A stretch of DNA of 64,000 nucleotides from Hsuehochloa calcarea (lineage: Eukaryota; Streptophyta; Magnoliopsida; Poales; Poaceae): the NCBI GenBank assembly GCA_036346395.1, contig CM070594.1, forward strand, positions 53,863,519-53,927,518, given 5' to 3'. Of this stretch, positions 1 through 13,544 are shown in pieces. The translations under genes were made by a program, and so were the position numbers. The notes under the pieces are model-generated. The model saw only the letters and a program-made list of their open reading frames with translations, ran no database searches and was not told the DNA's origin. Each line of letters starts with the position of its first letter. The stretch's first letter is position 1.

Positions 1-58
1 AACGACGGCGTGCTAATCGATCGTGCGTGCGTGTGTGTTGAGTGCCGAATTCATGCAG

Positions 59-650
59 GTGGTCCATCATCGCGTCGAAGATGCCAGGCCGGACGGACAA
101 CGACGTCAAGAACTACTGGAACACCAAGCTCAAGAAGAAGGTCATCGCCATGCAGCAGCAGCAGCACCACCACCACCACGGAGCTTGCGGACGCGGCCAT
201 GCCCGCGGCTCCCTCGTCGCGCCGCCGCCAGCCGCTCCCCAGAGCCAATGCGCCTCCATGCATCCGTCGCCCGCGTCCGCCGCCTCGTCCGCGGTCACCA
301 CCGCGAGCGGCGACGCCTGCAGCTTCGGCGCCATGTACTCCCCGTCCCAGCCGCCACTGGGGCACTACAACGCCCCTGTGCCGCTCACCGAGTTCTCCCC
401 CGTGCCGACACTGGCCGCCGCCAACAGCTGGGCCAACGCCATGGCACTCGACGACATGTTCTTGCCCGAGCTCGTCGGAGGCGGTGAGTTCCCCCACGGC
501 GATCTCTTCGGCGGGTTCGGCCAGCTGTTGCAGGACAGGTCGTCCCTGCAAGAGCTCTCGGCGTGCTACTTCCCTGACGGGCAGGCGGAGATGTGGTCGG
601 CCGCCGATCACGTCAAACCGCCGGCCGGCCTGTGCCACAGCCTGACATGA
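59..650 (+). CDS. R2R3-MYB transcription factor, last exon (partial gene)
   Basis: This is the 3' exon of a nuclear DNA-binding regulator. An acceptor AG at 57-58 opens the exon, and its first base completes an Arg codon directly before Trp. That is the usual phase-2 intron position inside the third helix of R2R3-MYB proteins. The exon begins with the end of the R3 repeat (W-SIIASKMPGRTDNDVKNYW-NTKLKKK). It then runs through a Gln/His tract, a Pro/Ser/Ala-rich region and an acidic tail (DDMFLPELV), and stops with TGA at 648-650. About 197 residues are encoded here. The R3 wording (KMPGRTDNDVKNYWNT) suggests the RAX/MYB36-like subgroup, which is inference from memory. The first two exons and the promoter lie upstream of the window. 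The reading frame is open throughout, so the gene looks functional. Confidence 0.85.
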
Positions 651-3600
651 GAAACAAACCACTAATGTTCCATCCAGGAATGCTTGCAAAGATCCATGGC
701 TAGTCTCTATGATCTAGTTCTTTGCTTCTTGATTGCCTCTCTCTCTCTTTCTCTCTCCATGAGATCGATTATTACATGTACATTATCTTATCTGTTACTA
801 CTACTGCCATGTCATAGAGGAATTTGATGTGGATTGCCAATTTGCCACTGTTCACCACCAGTCCGGATACTGTAAAATCTTCAGTTAGTACGACCTTTCT
901 TTCTCGACATGACAAGGATAGGGCTTGCTAGCTCTTTCAATTCCCTCCGAGATGAAGGCATAGTAGCTCTTTCGCCAAGCTATAGTCTGCCGCCTCTAGT
1001 CTAAGAAGCCAATTAATAGACGTAAAAAATATAGTATTATACGTGCGTAGTAGCTGTGACTTGTGACAGGTTACTGTCAAATTGGAAATAAAATTCCCTA
1101 AAACATATGTATAATTAAACGATCATATCGTCATCCTTTGGCAATTGCTTCGCCGTCCGAGGCAGGCAGGCCGGCAACGAGAAGCACATGATGTACTGTG
1201 CATGTGTTCGCGCGAGTGTCTCCACCGTGATGATGATGACGGCGACGAAGCGGGGTTGGTGCGGTGGTGCCGTGCCCGTGTGTGCGTGCGCCGTGCGCGC
1301 GCCCGCGAGACGGACCAGCTCATGAGGCTCGCATGCATGGGCGGCAACAGTGTCACGGACCCGGACCCGGCCGTTCCAAGAGGCGATCACCAACCAATCA
1401 CCAATGGGGGAGAAGGCGTGTGGATGCAAGCAACTCGCAAGCTAGAACCAGATGATTAGAATCTCTCCGTAGAAATCACGTTGCATTTGATAAACAGTGC
1501 CTCGCTTTGGTGCCATTTGCCCGATCTTATTCTATCGATGGATCACCTCTTGAAAGCACATTTGATAAATCCGGCCGTTGCTTATCTGAAGGAGGTTTTT
1601 GGCACTTGTGCTGCGAGAGAAAAGCGACCAGTATCTTGCTAGATGTGACCATGTCAAGACTCAAGGCTACCTTGCCATGCATGCATGCTCTCTTAACCAC
1701 CAATTATAAGACGACCATTCACTTGCCAAAAGATTCAACACCGTGCATACAAATATTTTGTATCGATGTGTGGTTTGTTAATTCTTAATTTTGCTTTGGA
1801 TCACAAGAAAGCCAGGCAAAACTTTCGCAACATGACATCCATAGTGACAGTGTGACACCACCAATCATCGCCGCATTGTAATATCCTCGCATTACGATAC
1901 TACTCCTCTTATCTTTATGCGTCGCGTTGGAACTTGGAAGCCTGGACGATATGTATGTATGGATGGATGGGGCTATTATTTTTCTCCTGGATTATGCAGT
2001 CCGTGTCAAAGTAGTGCATGCATCACCGGGTTGGTCAGCATTTCAGACGCTGTTGACACTGCGCTGAAGGGAAGGTTCGATCTGGCTTGGTCTTTTGCCA
2101 TGCCCATGACGAATGCAGCAGTGTCCATGGTTACAACCATGACACCACAACACTTGGTCCAAGTCTTTCTGATTGGTATGGAATTTTTTTTTTTGGCAAT
2201 GTCACATCTCACGTCACAAGAACAGATATGGGCCAAACCACACAGCAAGAAAGTACTATACTACAGGGTAGTACAGTGAGTGCCGCTTTAAGATTGACAG
2301 TGAATGGTTAAGGAGAACGGCGCAGGAGTGATCCTTATCTTGTCGCAAGACGTTGAGAAGTCTTAGTGCTCTTCTTGGTTGGCATCTCAGAGCGATTGTT
2401 TAGTCATTGCTGATTAAACAATTCGAAGGTCACTGGCCTAATGGCCCTTTTGGGGTTTGGAAATGGTAAAGATGTTGTAGTGCTACTGTTACAGTGTGTA
2501 AGGTTTTTGCCGTACTTGTAGAGGAAACCATGGTTTTACTGGTGCCTAACTCGTATGCCCTGTTTCTGGTTTGGGCTCTGACAAAGGCAATCCCATCGTC
2601 TGTGCTGAAGCCGGGCGCTAGGATTTGACATTTTGATCGTTGATAACTTAACAGTTCACATCGAGTCAAAGAAGCGGATTGCGATGCGCAAACTAGATGG
2701 CGACGTGCAGAGTAGAGTCAGTTGATGGGAGTATGGATCAGGCGTGGAACTAGTTAATCGTCAGTTTGATTCTGATAGAATGATTGAAACTACTTTGCAT
2801 CAGTAGTCTCACATATTTCTCACGCCGTGGATTTTACCAAGTTTGACTGAAAGGGAAGGTGGTAAAAATAACACCCTTAGCATGCTATGGTTAAGTGCAA
2901 AAGTAATTTTCAACGCCTTCCTTACCATCGAGATTAAGTCTTCGTCCTTAAGCCTTTGTCTTTCGTTTTATCCCACTATGCTAATATACTTGCCTAAAAT
3001 GATAGACAGACAAATGCATCCGACAACATTTACTCTAGTAGAGGAAAATTGGCAACAGGAACAAGTTGCGTGGCTTGCATTGCCAACTAGAAAACTATAT
3101 CTTTTTCAGAGTCAAAGCTGCACATTTTTTAGCTCAGATCAATGATGTATCACCTTTTGAGATTTGCAGAATGAGATCTAAAACTAAAGGGGGGAATGCT
3201 TGGACTCAGACTTTAGAGGTCTTGTGGGTAAATAAACAGTCACTGTTCTTGATCTTAATTTTTCAGGAAGAAAAAAAACAGCAAGAACACACAAATATAG
3301 ACAAATGCCTAGACGTGTGTCATTGCGTGCTTGCAAGCATGCCGGCGGTTCAAGTAAAGTGCATGAGCTAACTGTGGTTGGTGCCCTCAAAGGCAAAGCT
3401 TGAGAATGCAAATGTGTGCACTATCTCTCCCATCTCTTTCTCAACCAACCTAAAAAGGATCAAAGGAACAAATGCTAACATCTTAGCTGCACCCCAAATG
3501 TTATTAAGCTGTCAGAAAAGGACATGCACTTTCCGAAACGCATGGAAGCAGGATATAGGAACACCTGGAAATCTCAGGAGTCTAGATAGGGCGTCTTCAC

Positions 3601-5668
3601 TGTAGAATTCTGGGCAAAATGAAAAAAAGAAGAAGAAAAAAATTGAATTCATGCAACATCAGTAGTACAGTGAAAATCTGGAAATCTTTTGATATTTTAT
3701 CAAATCCACTCCAATTGATTCTTGGAAAAGAAAGAAAAATTGGACCTTGGTAGAACTTTAAATGAACTCCCAAGATTGGACTTGTATTCCGACTACAGAG
3801 AGAAACTAAACCAAATTTGTTTGGAGCATCTGAATAAAAAGATCAGAAACTAGTGGCCTTACAAGTTTCAACCCGTTTGCTGCGGTGTCTCTCTCAAAGT
3901 GTCAACTGTTGATCTCCTTTAAACAACTATACACGCCGGGAAAAATTATCTTCCCTGCGCCATTTGCGCTTGTCGCCTAGCAGATCATGCATATTCCCAA
4001 GCTGCTTTAGAGCATCTGGGAAAGAGAGAGTTCTTATCATGAAGAAAACTACCGCTCAATTAAGCAAGGCTTGCGACAACATCGGCGTCAGGTTCTTACT
4101 GGAACTGATATGTACTAGGTAGCGATCCACCTGTACTCTTTCCCTACTTTGGCGTGCACTCATTGTATGAACCCTACGAATTTAGATAGATAAAGCAGTG
4201 CTTTTGATCGTCAGTTCTGCGCTGCAAACTCGCTCTAGTGTTTGTTCGTTTCTCTGACACTGCTACGTTTGCATATGCTGGTGCTTGATGTGCTAACCAT
4301 CTCACCTAACAGGGGCTTGAAGGGAAAGGTCAACGTTTCTGCTCGTACATCATTGCTCAACTATGCATTAGGACGGCATGGCCTTCTTTTCCTATGTTGT
4401 GAAATTAATCAGATAGCTGTCTGTCCATGTGTTCATCTCCAGCATATATACTATATATTCCCCATTCTGCATGTAAGGACAGTTACGAGACAGCCGAGCT
4501 GGCAAGTTCCTCACGGATTCAATGGCCAATTGGACAGACCTTCTTGTCCTTGCATTTTCTCCCGGTGGATAAAAAGATCATGTGCCTGAAGTCATCATTT
4601 CAAGAACAAATTCTACAGCTGCCTTTAAGTGCAGTCAAAACTTTGTCCAAGAACAAAACACTTTGCAAAAGGTCACCATGTCCAGTACATTCTTATTCTT
4701 CACCAGTCGTACATACTTCGGCTCTCTTTCGTACTGCAACCGACGTATCTACGACTGTCGACTGCCATTCACACAACAGAATCATGCTTTTGGAAGATCT
4801 TTTTTCATCTCTCTTTCATGTCACGCATTTCTCATGCAGTCCAGATGGAAAGGGAAGGTAAAGTTGTGGTTTAATTTGCTTTAGCGAGACAGTGCGGAAA
4901 GGCCTCCATGATTGTCAGATAGGGGCCCTAGCTATAAAACAACCGGAGAAATGAAACGAGATGGGTCACGAGCTACGACATCCACTAGTGACTACAGGCT
5001 GATGAGACCTAGTCCATCTGGGGTTGTTAACTTTGCCTTATTTCGCAGGTTTGAAAGGAAACGGGTCGCGAAGCAACAATTGACAAGTCTGTGCCTGCGA
5101 TCATGTCATCGCCTGACCCGGAGAAGGTTCAGTACATTACTGAAAAAAAAAGAGAGGAGAAGAGGCGTTTCAAGGAAGATTATTGAGGCCTATCTGCATG
5201 TAGCCCTACCTATCATGTCAAGCTTTCCAGTTTTCAAGTAAACAAAGTTGATGGAGGAGTGCTTTCTTTTCCTCGTCACCAAACTAGCTCGGCTAAAATG
5301 CAATTGGAGAATGCTTTGCAACAAGAAAAGGCCTGTGGCTATTGGGTTGTACCTATCTAGAAACTATTGTATATGTACAGCAGCATGTACATCGTTGGCT
5401 TGTAGCTAGTATAATTCTGAATTTATCTCTCTCACCTCACGGCAAACAGCTGTACACATGGAAAAAAAACCGCCGCCTCACTTGTCTCCCCCTCTCCTTT
5501 CACTCCACGTCAAACTGCCGCCCGCATGAAAAAAGAACCGTCGGTTGGTGGTAACGGGGCGGAGACTTGGTTCTAAATTATGAATTATGATATGTTTGAT
5601 ATGATTTTCTTTGCTATGTGTTATTTGAACTTCTTTTTTGAGATTCTATTGCAACGTACGGACACCTT
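651..5668. other. Intergenic region downstream of the MYB gene
   Basis: The first 150-450 bases are probably the MYB 3' UTR: CT-rich, then AT-rich, with an AATAAA-like signal near 1087. The rest is ordinary grass intergenic sequence. The short open frames in it show no recognisable domain, codon bias or splice structure, and I see no long repeats or LTR ends. I call nothing here. Confidence 0.5.
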
Positions 5669-5700
5669 AATATATATATATATATACACACACACATATT
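5669..5700. repeat. (TA)n(CA)n compound microsatellite
   Basis: A short TA run passes directly into a CA run. It sits beside the phrase attgcaacgtacgg, which resembles a motif common at the ends of grass DNA repeats. Confidence 0.8.
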
Positions 5701-5890
5701 AAAAAAGAGTGTCCGACTTGTCACCTTTGAATTCCTGGTTCCAACATCCAGGTCAATGGCAGTTTTTGTCATGACATAGGTAGTACAAAGACCAAAGGGT
5801 ATAAATAATCAGAGCTAGTAATATACTTCCAAGAAGGTGACGCTTTCACACTTAGGTCATCGCATTTGATTATGGTAATGGCATGGCTTT

Positions 5891-6129
5891 AGTATACTCT
5901 TTTTAGAAAAAAAAAATTACGAATCTTAAAGCAGTGTGGTTAATATTAGGTGGGGTAAATTTGTATTAGCACAAAAAGATAAATCAAATTGAATATTAGA
6001 TATAGATATATATTTGAATATTAAGTGAGGATAAATATTTTATTTTATTTGGTTATTGCAGATTTAACCCACCTAATATTAACTACTTTACTTTAAAATT
6101 CATAATTTTTTTTCTTAAAGAAGTGTACC
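5891..6129. mobile_element. Foldback MITE with long terminal inverted repeats
   Basis: The left arm (from 5891) and the reverse complement of the right arm (ending at 6129) match over roughly 65 bases with scattered mismatches. Shared stretches include gttaatattaggtggg and a long A tract. About 100 AT-rich bases separate the arms and nothing is encoded. Size, AT content and full-length inverted symmetry fit a non-autonomous MITE. The ends lack the Stowaway signature and I could not fix the target duplication, so the superfamily is open. Confidence 0.75.
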
Positions 6130-7640
6130 GAAACACAATCCCTTACGGTAAACATGATACATGAGTGTAAGCACGTCGGGATGATGTAAGTTAACAGTCT
6201 CATTTGGTTCTCAAGCTAGATTGGTTTATATTATACATACAATTAGCATGGTGCCCCGTACAAAATGCACGGCTAGATTTGTTTCGAATTTTGTATAAAT
6301 ACTTGATAATATATTTACGTATCTGGCAGGCTATTTAGACTTTTAAGATATTTTAAACATTGGAAACGACAATAGAAACTTGAAAGAAATTACAACCTAA
6401 GGAACATAATTGAATTATGTGCTTTAATGAAAGAAAATCATTGAGTATAATAAGTTGTTGGGGATTTTAGAAACTAATCACTCTTCATTATGCATAGGTC
6501 ATGTAGTTGCATGCCCTCATTCTTACTTTATTAGTTATTTTTTCTCTCCAAATTGTATGTATGCACATGTATCTCTATTTAATCTCAAGCGATACATTGA
6601 TTATATGTGCGACAAATTATCTTATTAGTTTACATGATATAATGTATTAAAGTACCTTCCTCACGCATACATCGATGCACTATAGACGATCTACCTTGAA
6701 CTTATCTTCCCTCACAAACCGGCTACCCCACCAAACAATGTGGCTTCTATCTCTTCTCGGCGTCACCGTTTTTTTTTTGCTTCAACCTCCAACAGTTAGC
6801 CCTTGATCAATCCCTCCCAGCTGCTACCCCTTCCAATATAATACTTTACCATATAGTTATCTTCTACTTCTTAACGCTAACCATTGCGACATCACCATAC
6901 ATACACATGTAACCGCCGCCAATCTCAACTGGGGACACAACACACGTGTCACGCTCTCTTCGGTGATCCGAGCATATTCCCTACGGTTGTGTTATCTCTA
7001 CTCTAAGCTTTTTGCTACTCTACATTTGTACGCCCGTGCTTCTATTCGTACGGATGCATGCATGTACATACGCATGTATGATTTTATACATGCTCGATGT
7101 CCTTTTCTCTCGTGTCAATCGTTCCTCTTCTTCGACGTTGGCCAACTCAATATTGTGGCTTCTTCACTAACCGTGGCGACCTCCCATCTTCACTAATGTC
7201 GGCATGTTTCTTTAGTAGTTGTCTAATAATATGAAAAATCTTTTCGCCATCGCTGACGACAATGTGCCCCTCACCCGTGACGCACGCTCCTAACTGCCCG
7301 ATGGCCTCATATCGTCCATACCTCGTCTTCAATGCAAAGTTTCATCTCCTCACTGCCAATGCTTCCCTATCATTAAGCTTCTTTAGCCACTACCTTCTTC
7401 AACGACACCAATACTCACCACTTGTCATCGCAACCCTTAGCTCCTTCTACGCTGGACTTTATCTTCAATGGCTCAAGCAAGCAGCATGATATTGTCCCCA
7501 TCTCTGTCGTCGCCGCCTCGGCTCTTCGCTTCCCCGTGGATCAATGTCTTCTTGCAGGACAGATTGATGACATTACACTCTTTTGTAGTCTCCTTTGGCA
7601 TCATTCGTACTATCCTCGTTATAACTTGTATTTTTAATCA
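6130..7640. other. Intergenic, no gene recognised
   Basis: AT-rich to moderate-GC sequence. Near 6242 is a phrase (gtgccccgtac-aaatgcacgg) like those found at the edges of old grass DNA repeats. Open frames between 6960 and 7640 are short and have no recognisable domain. Confidence 0.4.
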
Positions 7641-9240
7641 AAATTTTAAATATTTTTTTTTATTTTTATTCAGTAGGAAGTAACAATAGAAACACGTGAC
7701 CTTGAGAGTGAATGTGACAGCTTTTTTTGTGTCTCTCCCAACACTATTTGTGCCAATCTCGTTATAACTTTTATTTTTATTCAATATTTCAATTATTTTT
7801 ATCAGAGTTCGTATATAAATCAACTTGCTAAATTTATTTTGGAATTTTAGTTATTCGGGGATTTCATTTTGGAATACGTATGTAAATCAAATTGTAAATT
7901 TTCTTTTATTTTTTTATCACGAATTTCAATTCTTTTTGTTGGAATTCGTATCCGAATCCAATTGCTAATTTTTCTTTAATTTTTTATTTCGAATTACAGT
8001 TATTTAGGGATTTTACTCTGAAATTTGTATTGAAATTAAATTGCTTATTTTATTTTATTTCATTTTTATTCTGAATTTCAATTATTTTTGTTGTATTTCG
8101 TATACAAATCTAATTTTCCAACAATTTTTTAATCTTTATTCTAAATTATCATTATTGGAATTCATACCAAAATCAAATGGCTAATTTTATTTTATTTTAA
8201 TTCCGATTTTTAGTTTTTTTGGTTGGATTTCGTATACAAATTTAATTTTGATTTTTTATTCGATGTTATAATTATTTTAACATTTTACTTAGAAATTTGT
8301 ATAGAAATCAAATTGCTAGTTTTATTTTTTATTCCAAAATTTAGTTTTATTGTACTTGACTTGGACTCTTTTACTTAGGAATTCGTATGGGAATCAAATT
8401 ATTGATTTGATTTGATTTTTTATTCTAAATTTCATTTTTATTTTACTTGACATGGATTGTTTCTTTTAATCTAAACCGTTATAAGCTAAACCCACCACGT
8501 TCGATAGTGTAGAATCTTTCTCTTTTTTTCTATCGATTAATATGTGAATTTCTAGCCCTTGAGAGCGAACGCGGTGGCTTCTTATCTGAATTCAATTTCT
8601 AATTTTTCTTTAATTTTTATTACAGATTGCAATTATGCAGGGATTTTTCTTTGGAATTCGTATTGAAATCAAATTGGTAATTTTATTTCATTTTTATTCA
8701 CAAATTTCAATTATTTTTTTGGTGTATTTAGTATATAAATCTAATTGCCAATTATTATTTAATTTTCATTCCAAATTATAATTATTGGAATTCGTATCAA
8801 AATCAAATTGCTAATTTTATTTGATTTTTATTCTAAATTTTAGTTATTTTTTGGTTGGATTTCGTATACAAATCTAATTTTTATTTTTTTAAAATATTTT
8901 CTTGTTCATAATTATAATTATTTAGGGATTTTTCTTTAAAATTTGTATGAAAATCAAATTACTATTTTATTTTATTTTTATCCCGAATTTCAGCTTATTG
9001 TACGCGGCACAGACTATTTTACTTAGCAATTGGTATGGAAATCAAATTACTGAGTTTATTTTATTTTTATTCTGAATTCAGTTTTATTTTACTTAACATA
9101 AACTTTTTTTTAATTTAGATCGTTATAATCTGGACGTACCACGATCGACGATGTAGATCTTTTCTTTTTTTCACCGATTAATATGAGAATTTCTACCCAT
9201 TGAAAGTGAAAGTTGTGGCTTTTTTGACTTATCTGCTTTA
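7640..9240. repeat. AT-rich array with a ~70-bp period nested in a ~645-bp period
   Basis: A degenerate unit recurs about every 70 bases. It reads roughly: aattcgtat, then aaatcaaattgctaatttt, then tatttttattc, then gaatttca-ttattt. About eighteen copies run from 7800 to 9080. A distinct non-repeat block follows the pattern cgttataa, accacgatcga, gattaatatg-gaatttcta, ttgagagcgaa, gtggctt. It occurs near 8470-8585 and again near 9115-9230, about 645 bases apart, and a partial version lies near 7680-7730. The array is therefore hierarchical. No coding potential is visible. Confidence 0.75.
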
Positions 9241-9373
9241 ATAAAATAATTGATTGATTGATTGATTGATGCTTTGAAAAACTGAGGCACACAAGGAAAG
9301 AGGACGACTTTTACATGTATCTGCCATACATCTCCAACCGGAGACCGGAGAGACCTGTTATTTTCCTCCTTCG

Positions 9374-9407
9374 TTTTTTTTTTTTTGTGTGTGTGTGTGT
9401 GTGTGTT
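9374..9407. repeat. T-tract followed by (GT)n microsatellite
   Basis: Thirteen T residues run into about eleven GT units. Confidence 0.85.
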
Positions 9408-10059
9408 TCGACAAGTTGGACATGTTGATGGCTTCGTTGTTCTCAATAATAGGCCTTTTTCTGTGCTCGTTGACCTAGCTTTCAGAGGCTGTCAAGTCTC
9501 CTATGTGAGTTGGAAAAATTGACGTCTTTTCTTAGGAGTTTATCTGAAGCAAGCAACCAAATCGATCGTTGTCTGGGGCAGCTCTGCCTGGGGTTCTTAA
9601 TTTTGTGCCTTCGCATGCACTTCTCATTATAAAACTTGTTTTGAAATATGTTTAGCCGTGTACTGTTTTTGTTATACTCGTAGAGCAACAAGAATAATCG
9701 TCAGGCGCATGCACAACGATGTCCTCGTGGTCTGAAAGGTACCAAACACGATTCCTCTCGTTCCTACTTTGCACGATGAATTGATGACAGACGGTCAATG
9801 GAATCATAAAATGACAACAGAAGTCAGAAGTATCTGCGATGAAAGATAAAAACGAACAAATAAAAATAAACTGCATGTTGTGATTCCAGACGGACGGCAA
9901 AAACTTTTGTTCTTTAGTAAAATGTGAAAACTAGTGACTGATGCATTAAAAAGCTGCTGTTTAGTATTTACATGGTGGTACATACAAAAGGTGAAAAAAC
10001 AAATCCAACAGCTCTGCTTCTGTACATGTACAAAACGCCCTGGAAGGCAGGGAGACAGA
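9408..10059. other. Non-coding, includes probable 3' UTR of the ligase-like sequence
   Basis: No gene is seen on the plus strand. On the minus strand, 10059 down to roughly 9800 follows directly after the stop codon of the DNA ligase remnant and probably derives from its 3' untranslated region. Confidence 0.4.
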
Positions 10060-10290
10060 TCAGTAGAACCCAGTGACTTGTGTGTCTTGGCCATCGCTGC
10101 TGACCTCCATCTTCCGGGTCTGAGCTTTGAACATGCTAGCAACATCGGTAGCCGTGCTACCATCCCCTGGGCTCCGATCTGGAAGAGAGCGTATGTACCT
10201 CGGCAATTCGGCATCCTCACTGATATCCCACGCGATGGATGGACAAGACCAATGACCGCATGGTGAAGAGGGGGTAACGTGAGGTCTGCA

Positions 10291-10617
10291 AGAGAGGAGA
10301 GGAGCACCAAGCTCGTGATTTTTACACGCTACGCGGTACAAGCCGTTCGTAACCGAAATTTCCCTTTTTAAAATGAATTTTTCGGATTTTATTTTTTTTA
10401 TTAAAAAAACACATTACGGTAAAATTCAAGTAAATTTAATTTTTTTAAATAAAATTCATCCAAACCGAAAATTTCAGGGTCGGTTTGTGGTTATACCGGC
10501 CCCCACAGGTGAGCCCCGTTACCGGTGAAATTTCGCAGAATTTTTTTCTTTCACTGAGGTGCTCTGATGCACAATACTTTTCAAATTGAGATGTTCATAA
10601 GAGGGGCTTCACATTAC
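10291..10617. other. Ligase intron with an AT-rich insertion-like segment
   Basis: Between ligase exons c and d lies an AT-rich segment (about 10340-10530) with repeated accgaaattt and accggtgaaattt phrases in both orientations. It may be an old MITE, but I cannot define its ends. Confidence 0.35.
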
Positions 10618-11509
10618 CTGCACCTCGGATCTCCCAAACTTGTTCATCAGTAAACCACAACTCCGGCAGCTCATCAGTTCGGTAGTAAACAGGTTTCTTG
10701 GGCAGTATCTGCTCACCGGAATAAAATTCCTTCGTCTGTAGATTAAACTAGGCAGAGTAGCACGCTACGATGCGCCAGTAGAAATAGGGCAGGTCATACA
10801 AACATGATGATATGATGGATAAATCATGAAATTACTATGCAGAATGATGGCTTGAGTTTTGTACTACGTGGGTACATTGGTGGTTTTGTCCTCGTTGGTC
10901 ATACATGGGTTTGAATGTTTCGCCTCACTTGTAGACCTACGATGGCGGTCTGAGCTGCACTTTCGGCGGCATTATATGTTGTTGTAGCTGTTTCTCCACA
11001 GAAAGTTTCATAGTTTTGCAGCTATTTCGCTGACTCAACTTACTAAACCCGGAATTTATGAGGTTCTCTAAGGTAAGAATTGAGACATTGCACCTGAATT
11101 GCCAATGTTATAAACACCACATATATTATATCTCATTATGAATCTGGATTAGATCAATCATCAGTAAGAAGTCCACCAACTACTCCATGAGAAGTATTAT
11201 ATGGGTCTCCATACAATTTTGGAAGGTATAGGTGCATGTACATGAATTACACATGAAGACTGAAGCAGGTTACACCACATATAATTCAAACATGACTATG
11301 CAGTTCCACAAGAAAATACCTGATTTCCAGTAAAAAGAAAAGAAAAAGGCTATGTGATCTGGTTACTACTGGACCATCGTGTGGAGTAAGCAGTTAAGAA
11401 CCATTTAATTGTGCTGCATCTGTAGTGTCTGCTCAATAGAGTCATTAACCTAAATTGTATGATAATGATTATTATTGCATGAAAGTAATACGATGCACAC
11501 AGGGACTAT

Positions 11510-12722
11510 GCTTTATTATTACCTGAAGTAAGATGTGCAAGAGTTTCAGTGCTTCCATAGCATGCAACTTCAAGAAAGCATTGCTTCACATTGTCTGCGA
11601 CACCCTACCAACAACTCTAAAAGCCCTTGTATTGCAGATGTTGAGATCCCTCATGCCCATCCTGGGTCAAAGGTGCTTGAAAATAGTGTCAGAGGAAAGC
11701 ATGCAGCATCAAAGGTCTCAGTGAAATCCTTCCCAGTAAGGTCATTATCAGCAAGATACAGAAATGTCCTGATAGCAGACAACTGAAGTTGGACCTCAAT
11801 GATCGTTCCATGGTTTCCTCTGCCCTTAATCTCCCGCACACGCGAGTGTAGTCCAATCCACTCCAGAGCCCATTCTGTGAACTTGTGTATCTTTGCACTT
11901 GTTTTTGCCTTCAATACCTCATCACCATGGGATTCCTGAAGGCGTTCATGCAACCTGAGAATTATTCACAGTTGTCAGAATAGTACCATGTTCATATGAA
12001 CTAACATGTAAAGTGTAAGTCAAATAAATTACTGAAGTCGATCGGACTTTTGCAATTACAAAGCATGCAATTCATGTGAATATTTAAAGGCCAAAACCAT
12101 TTTGACAGACTTACTTTTGACCCATGAAGCTCACAACATCAACAAGGCTAGTCATTCGCCCCCTGCATGCCGACACACACGATGCAAAGAATGATGTCCG
12201 GAGCGCAGCACATGCAAAATAGTTTGCACCCTCCGACACAATCCTCCTGATCAACACCACAACTGCATGCAGCTCCTCCTTGTCGCCTAAGAACCGAATA
12301 GCATCGACCACCACGCAGAGCACATCATTGAGCGCCTGCGCATCAGCCCTCCCTACCAGCCCCTCAGCACTCTCCAAATCATGAGAGCTCACTGCACGCT
12401 GGAACGACCGGCTTAGCTCAACCCGGTCATGCCTCGAGAGCTTCCTCTCCTGCTATCTGCCACACTCTCTATCCTAATTCCCATACTCCAAATCCAGTTC
12501 CTCCCCGAAGTTGGAGCTCACCGATCTCAGCTTCTTGGCCACACAACCCTTTGAGCTCTTGGAATCCTTGGTCTTGGAATCCTTGGGCGGCAAGGGTCAC
12601 TCCTTGGAGCTACCATTATTGGCATTCATTGTGCCACTCTCGGCAACGCCTGGTTCATCCATGTCCATCTCGAAGGAGTCCAGTGGCGCCTCCAGCCTCA
12701 GGTTCTTGCTCTCCACCTCCAT
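11510..12722 (-). pseudogene. SKIP35-like ankyrin-repeat protein, 5' gene fragment, decayed
   Basis: From a possible start at 12722 (MEVESKNLRLEAPLDSFEM) the minus strand reads like the N-terminal half of plant SKIP35. Arabidopsis SKIP35 was named as an interactor of SKP1-type ubiquitin-ligase adaptors. Recognisable stretches are KLSRHDRVELSRSFQ, ESAEGLVGRADAQALNDVLC, IRRIVSEGAN, a Cys/Ala-rich helix, and LQLSAIRTFLYLADNDLTGK ending FDPGWA. After that come frame-shifted remnants of an IQGLLELLV and NVKQCFLEVACYGSTE segment. At least three stop codons interrupt the first 110 codons and a frameshift follows GWA near 11640. The C-terminal half is absent. The fragment sits between DNA ligase exons, so it was inserted or captured there. 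I assign the family from memory; the ankyrin-repeat label comes from the family name, and few repeats are visible in this part. Confidence 0.7.
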
Positions 12723-13540
12723 GTCCTTGGATCCAATCTACTTTCAATCAAGAAACCACCCATTAGGCTTCCAATTGCAACTCTGAAAAAAGGGAATAGA
12801 AAAAAGGGAATAATTCTTGAAAATTTCGATTCACAGACTAAATAACTACCCACCTCTAAATTCTTTTTACCCCTCCACCTCCATCTCTTGCCTAATAACC
12901 TCGATCCAACCCGCAAAAAAAGAACAGACACAATCACACACACAACGAAACAAGAAGAAAAAAACTCGCTGAAGCCAAGATAAGAGCACGAATCCAACCC
13001 AACCCACCTCAGGAAACCGTAGAGACAATTCGGCATTGAGCGGTAGAATCTGAATGGACAAATCAAGAACCGACCAAGAAAAATCCAACACCACCACCAC
13101 CTACAAGAACAAATTGAAATCAAATGAGGAATGAATAGACGTAGGGATTGGATTCTTGATGGGCAACAAAACAAGAGGAAAAATGAAGACAAATAAAAAA
13201 CAATAAGTGTTGATTCCTACCCAAGATCGATAAACGGGGATCTTTTTTTGTTCTCAATTTTTTTTTGGAGGAATCGAATCAACCAGAGGAGAAGCGAGAG
13301 AGGAGGAAGAGGAGTGGTGGGGGTAATAATAGTATGATGATGAATCGACGCCAATGGTATTGAAATGAGGGTAGAGGGGGAGGAGCCACTGCCTCGCTCA
13401 CACCCTTGCAACTCCGTAGCCCTCTCCACTTTGGAGTTTAGAAGAAACAAGCGTGAGGGCGAAGGCGAGGCCGAGGGCGGCTCTAGCGACGGCGAGGTCA
13501 AAAGGGAGTCGCCGGGGGGCAATGCGAGGATGAAGCGACC
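12723..13540 (-). other. Probable 5' leader and upstream DNA of the SKIP35-like fragment
   Basis: On the minus strand, 13250-13220 could be an untranslated exon ending at a GT donor near 13220. CT-rich DNA typical of a grass 5' UTR intron lies between it and 12722. No separate gene is seen. Confidence 0.35.
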
Positions 13541-13544
13541 ACCT

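Noticed and set aside
1115..1459. Overlapping ~100-codon frames on both strands
   Set aside because: No recognisable domain, no splice signals, and equal frames on opposite strands.
4242..4884. Several 80-145-codon frames
   Set aside because: Overlapping frames of similar length with no domain. The sequence looks like ordinary intergenic DNA.
7640..9240. CRISPR-like array
   Set aside because: Units are degenerate and contiguous with no unique spacers, and the DNA is a plant nuclear genome.
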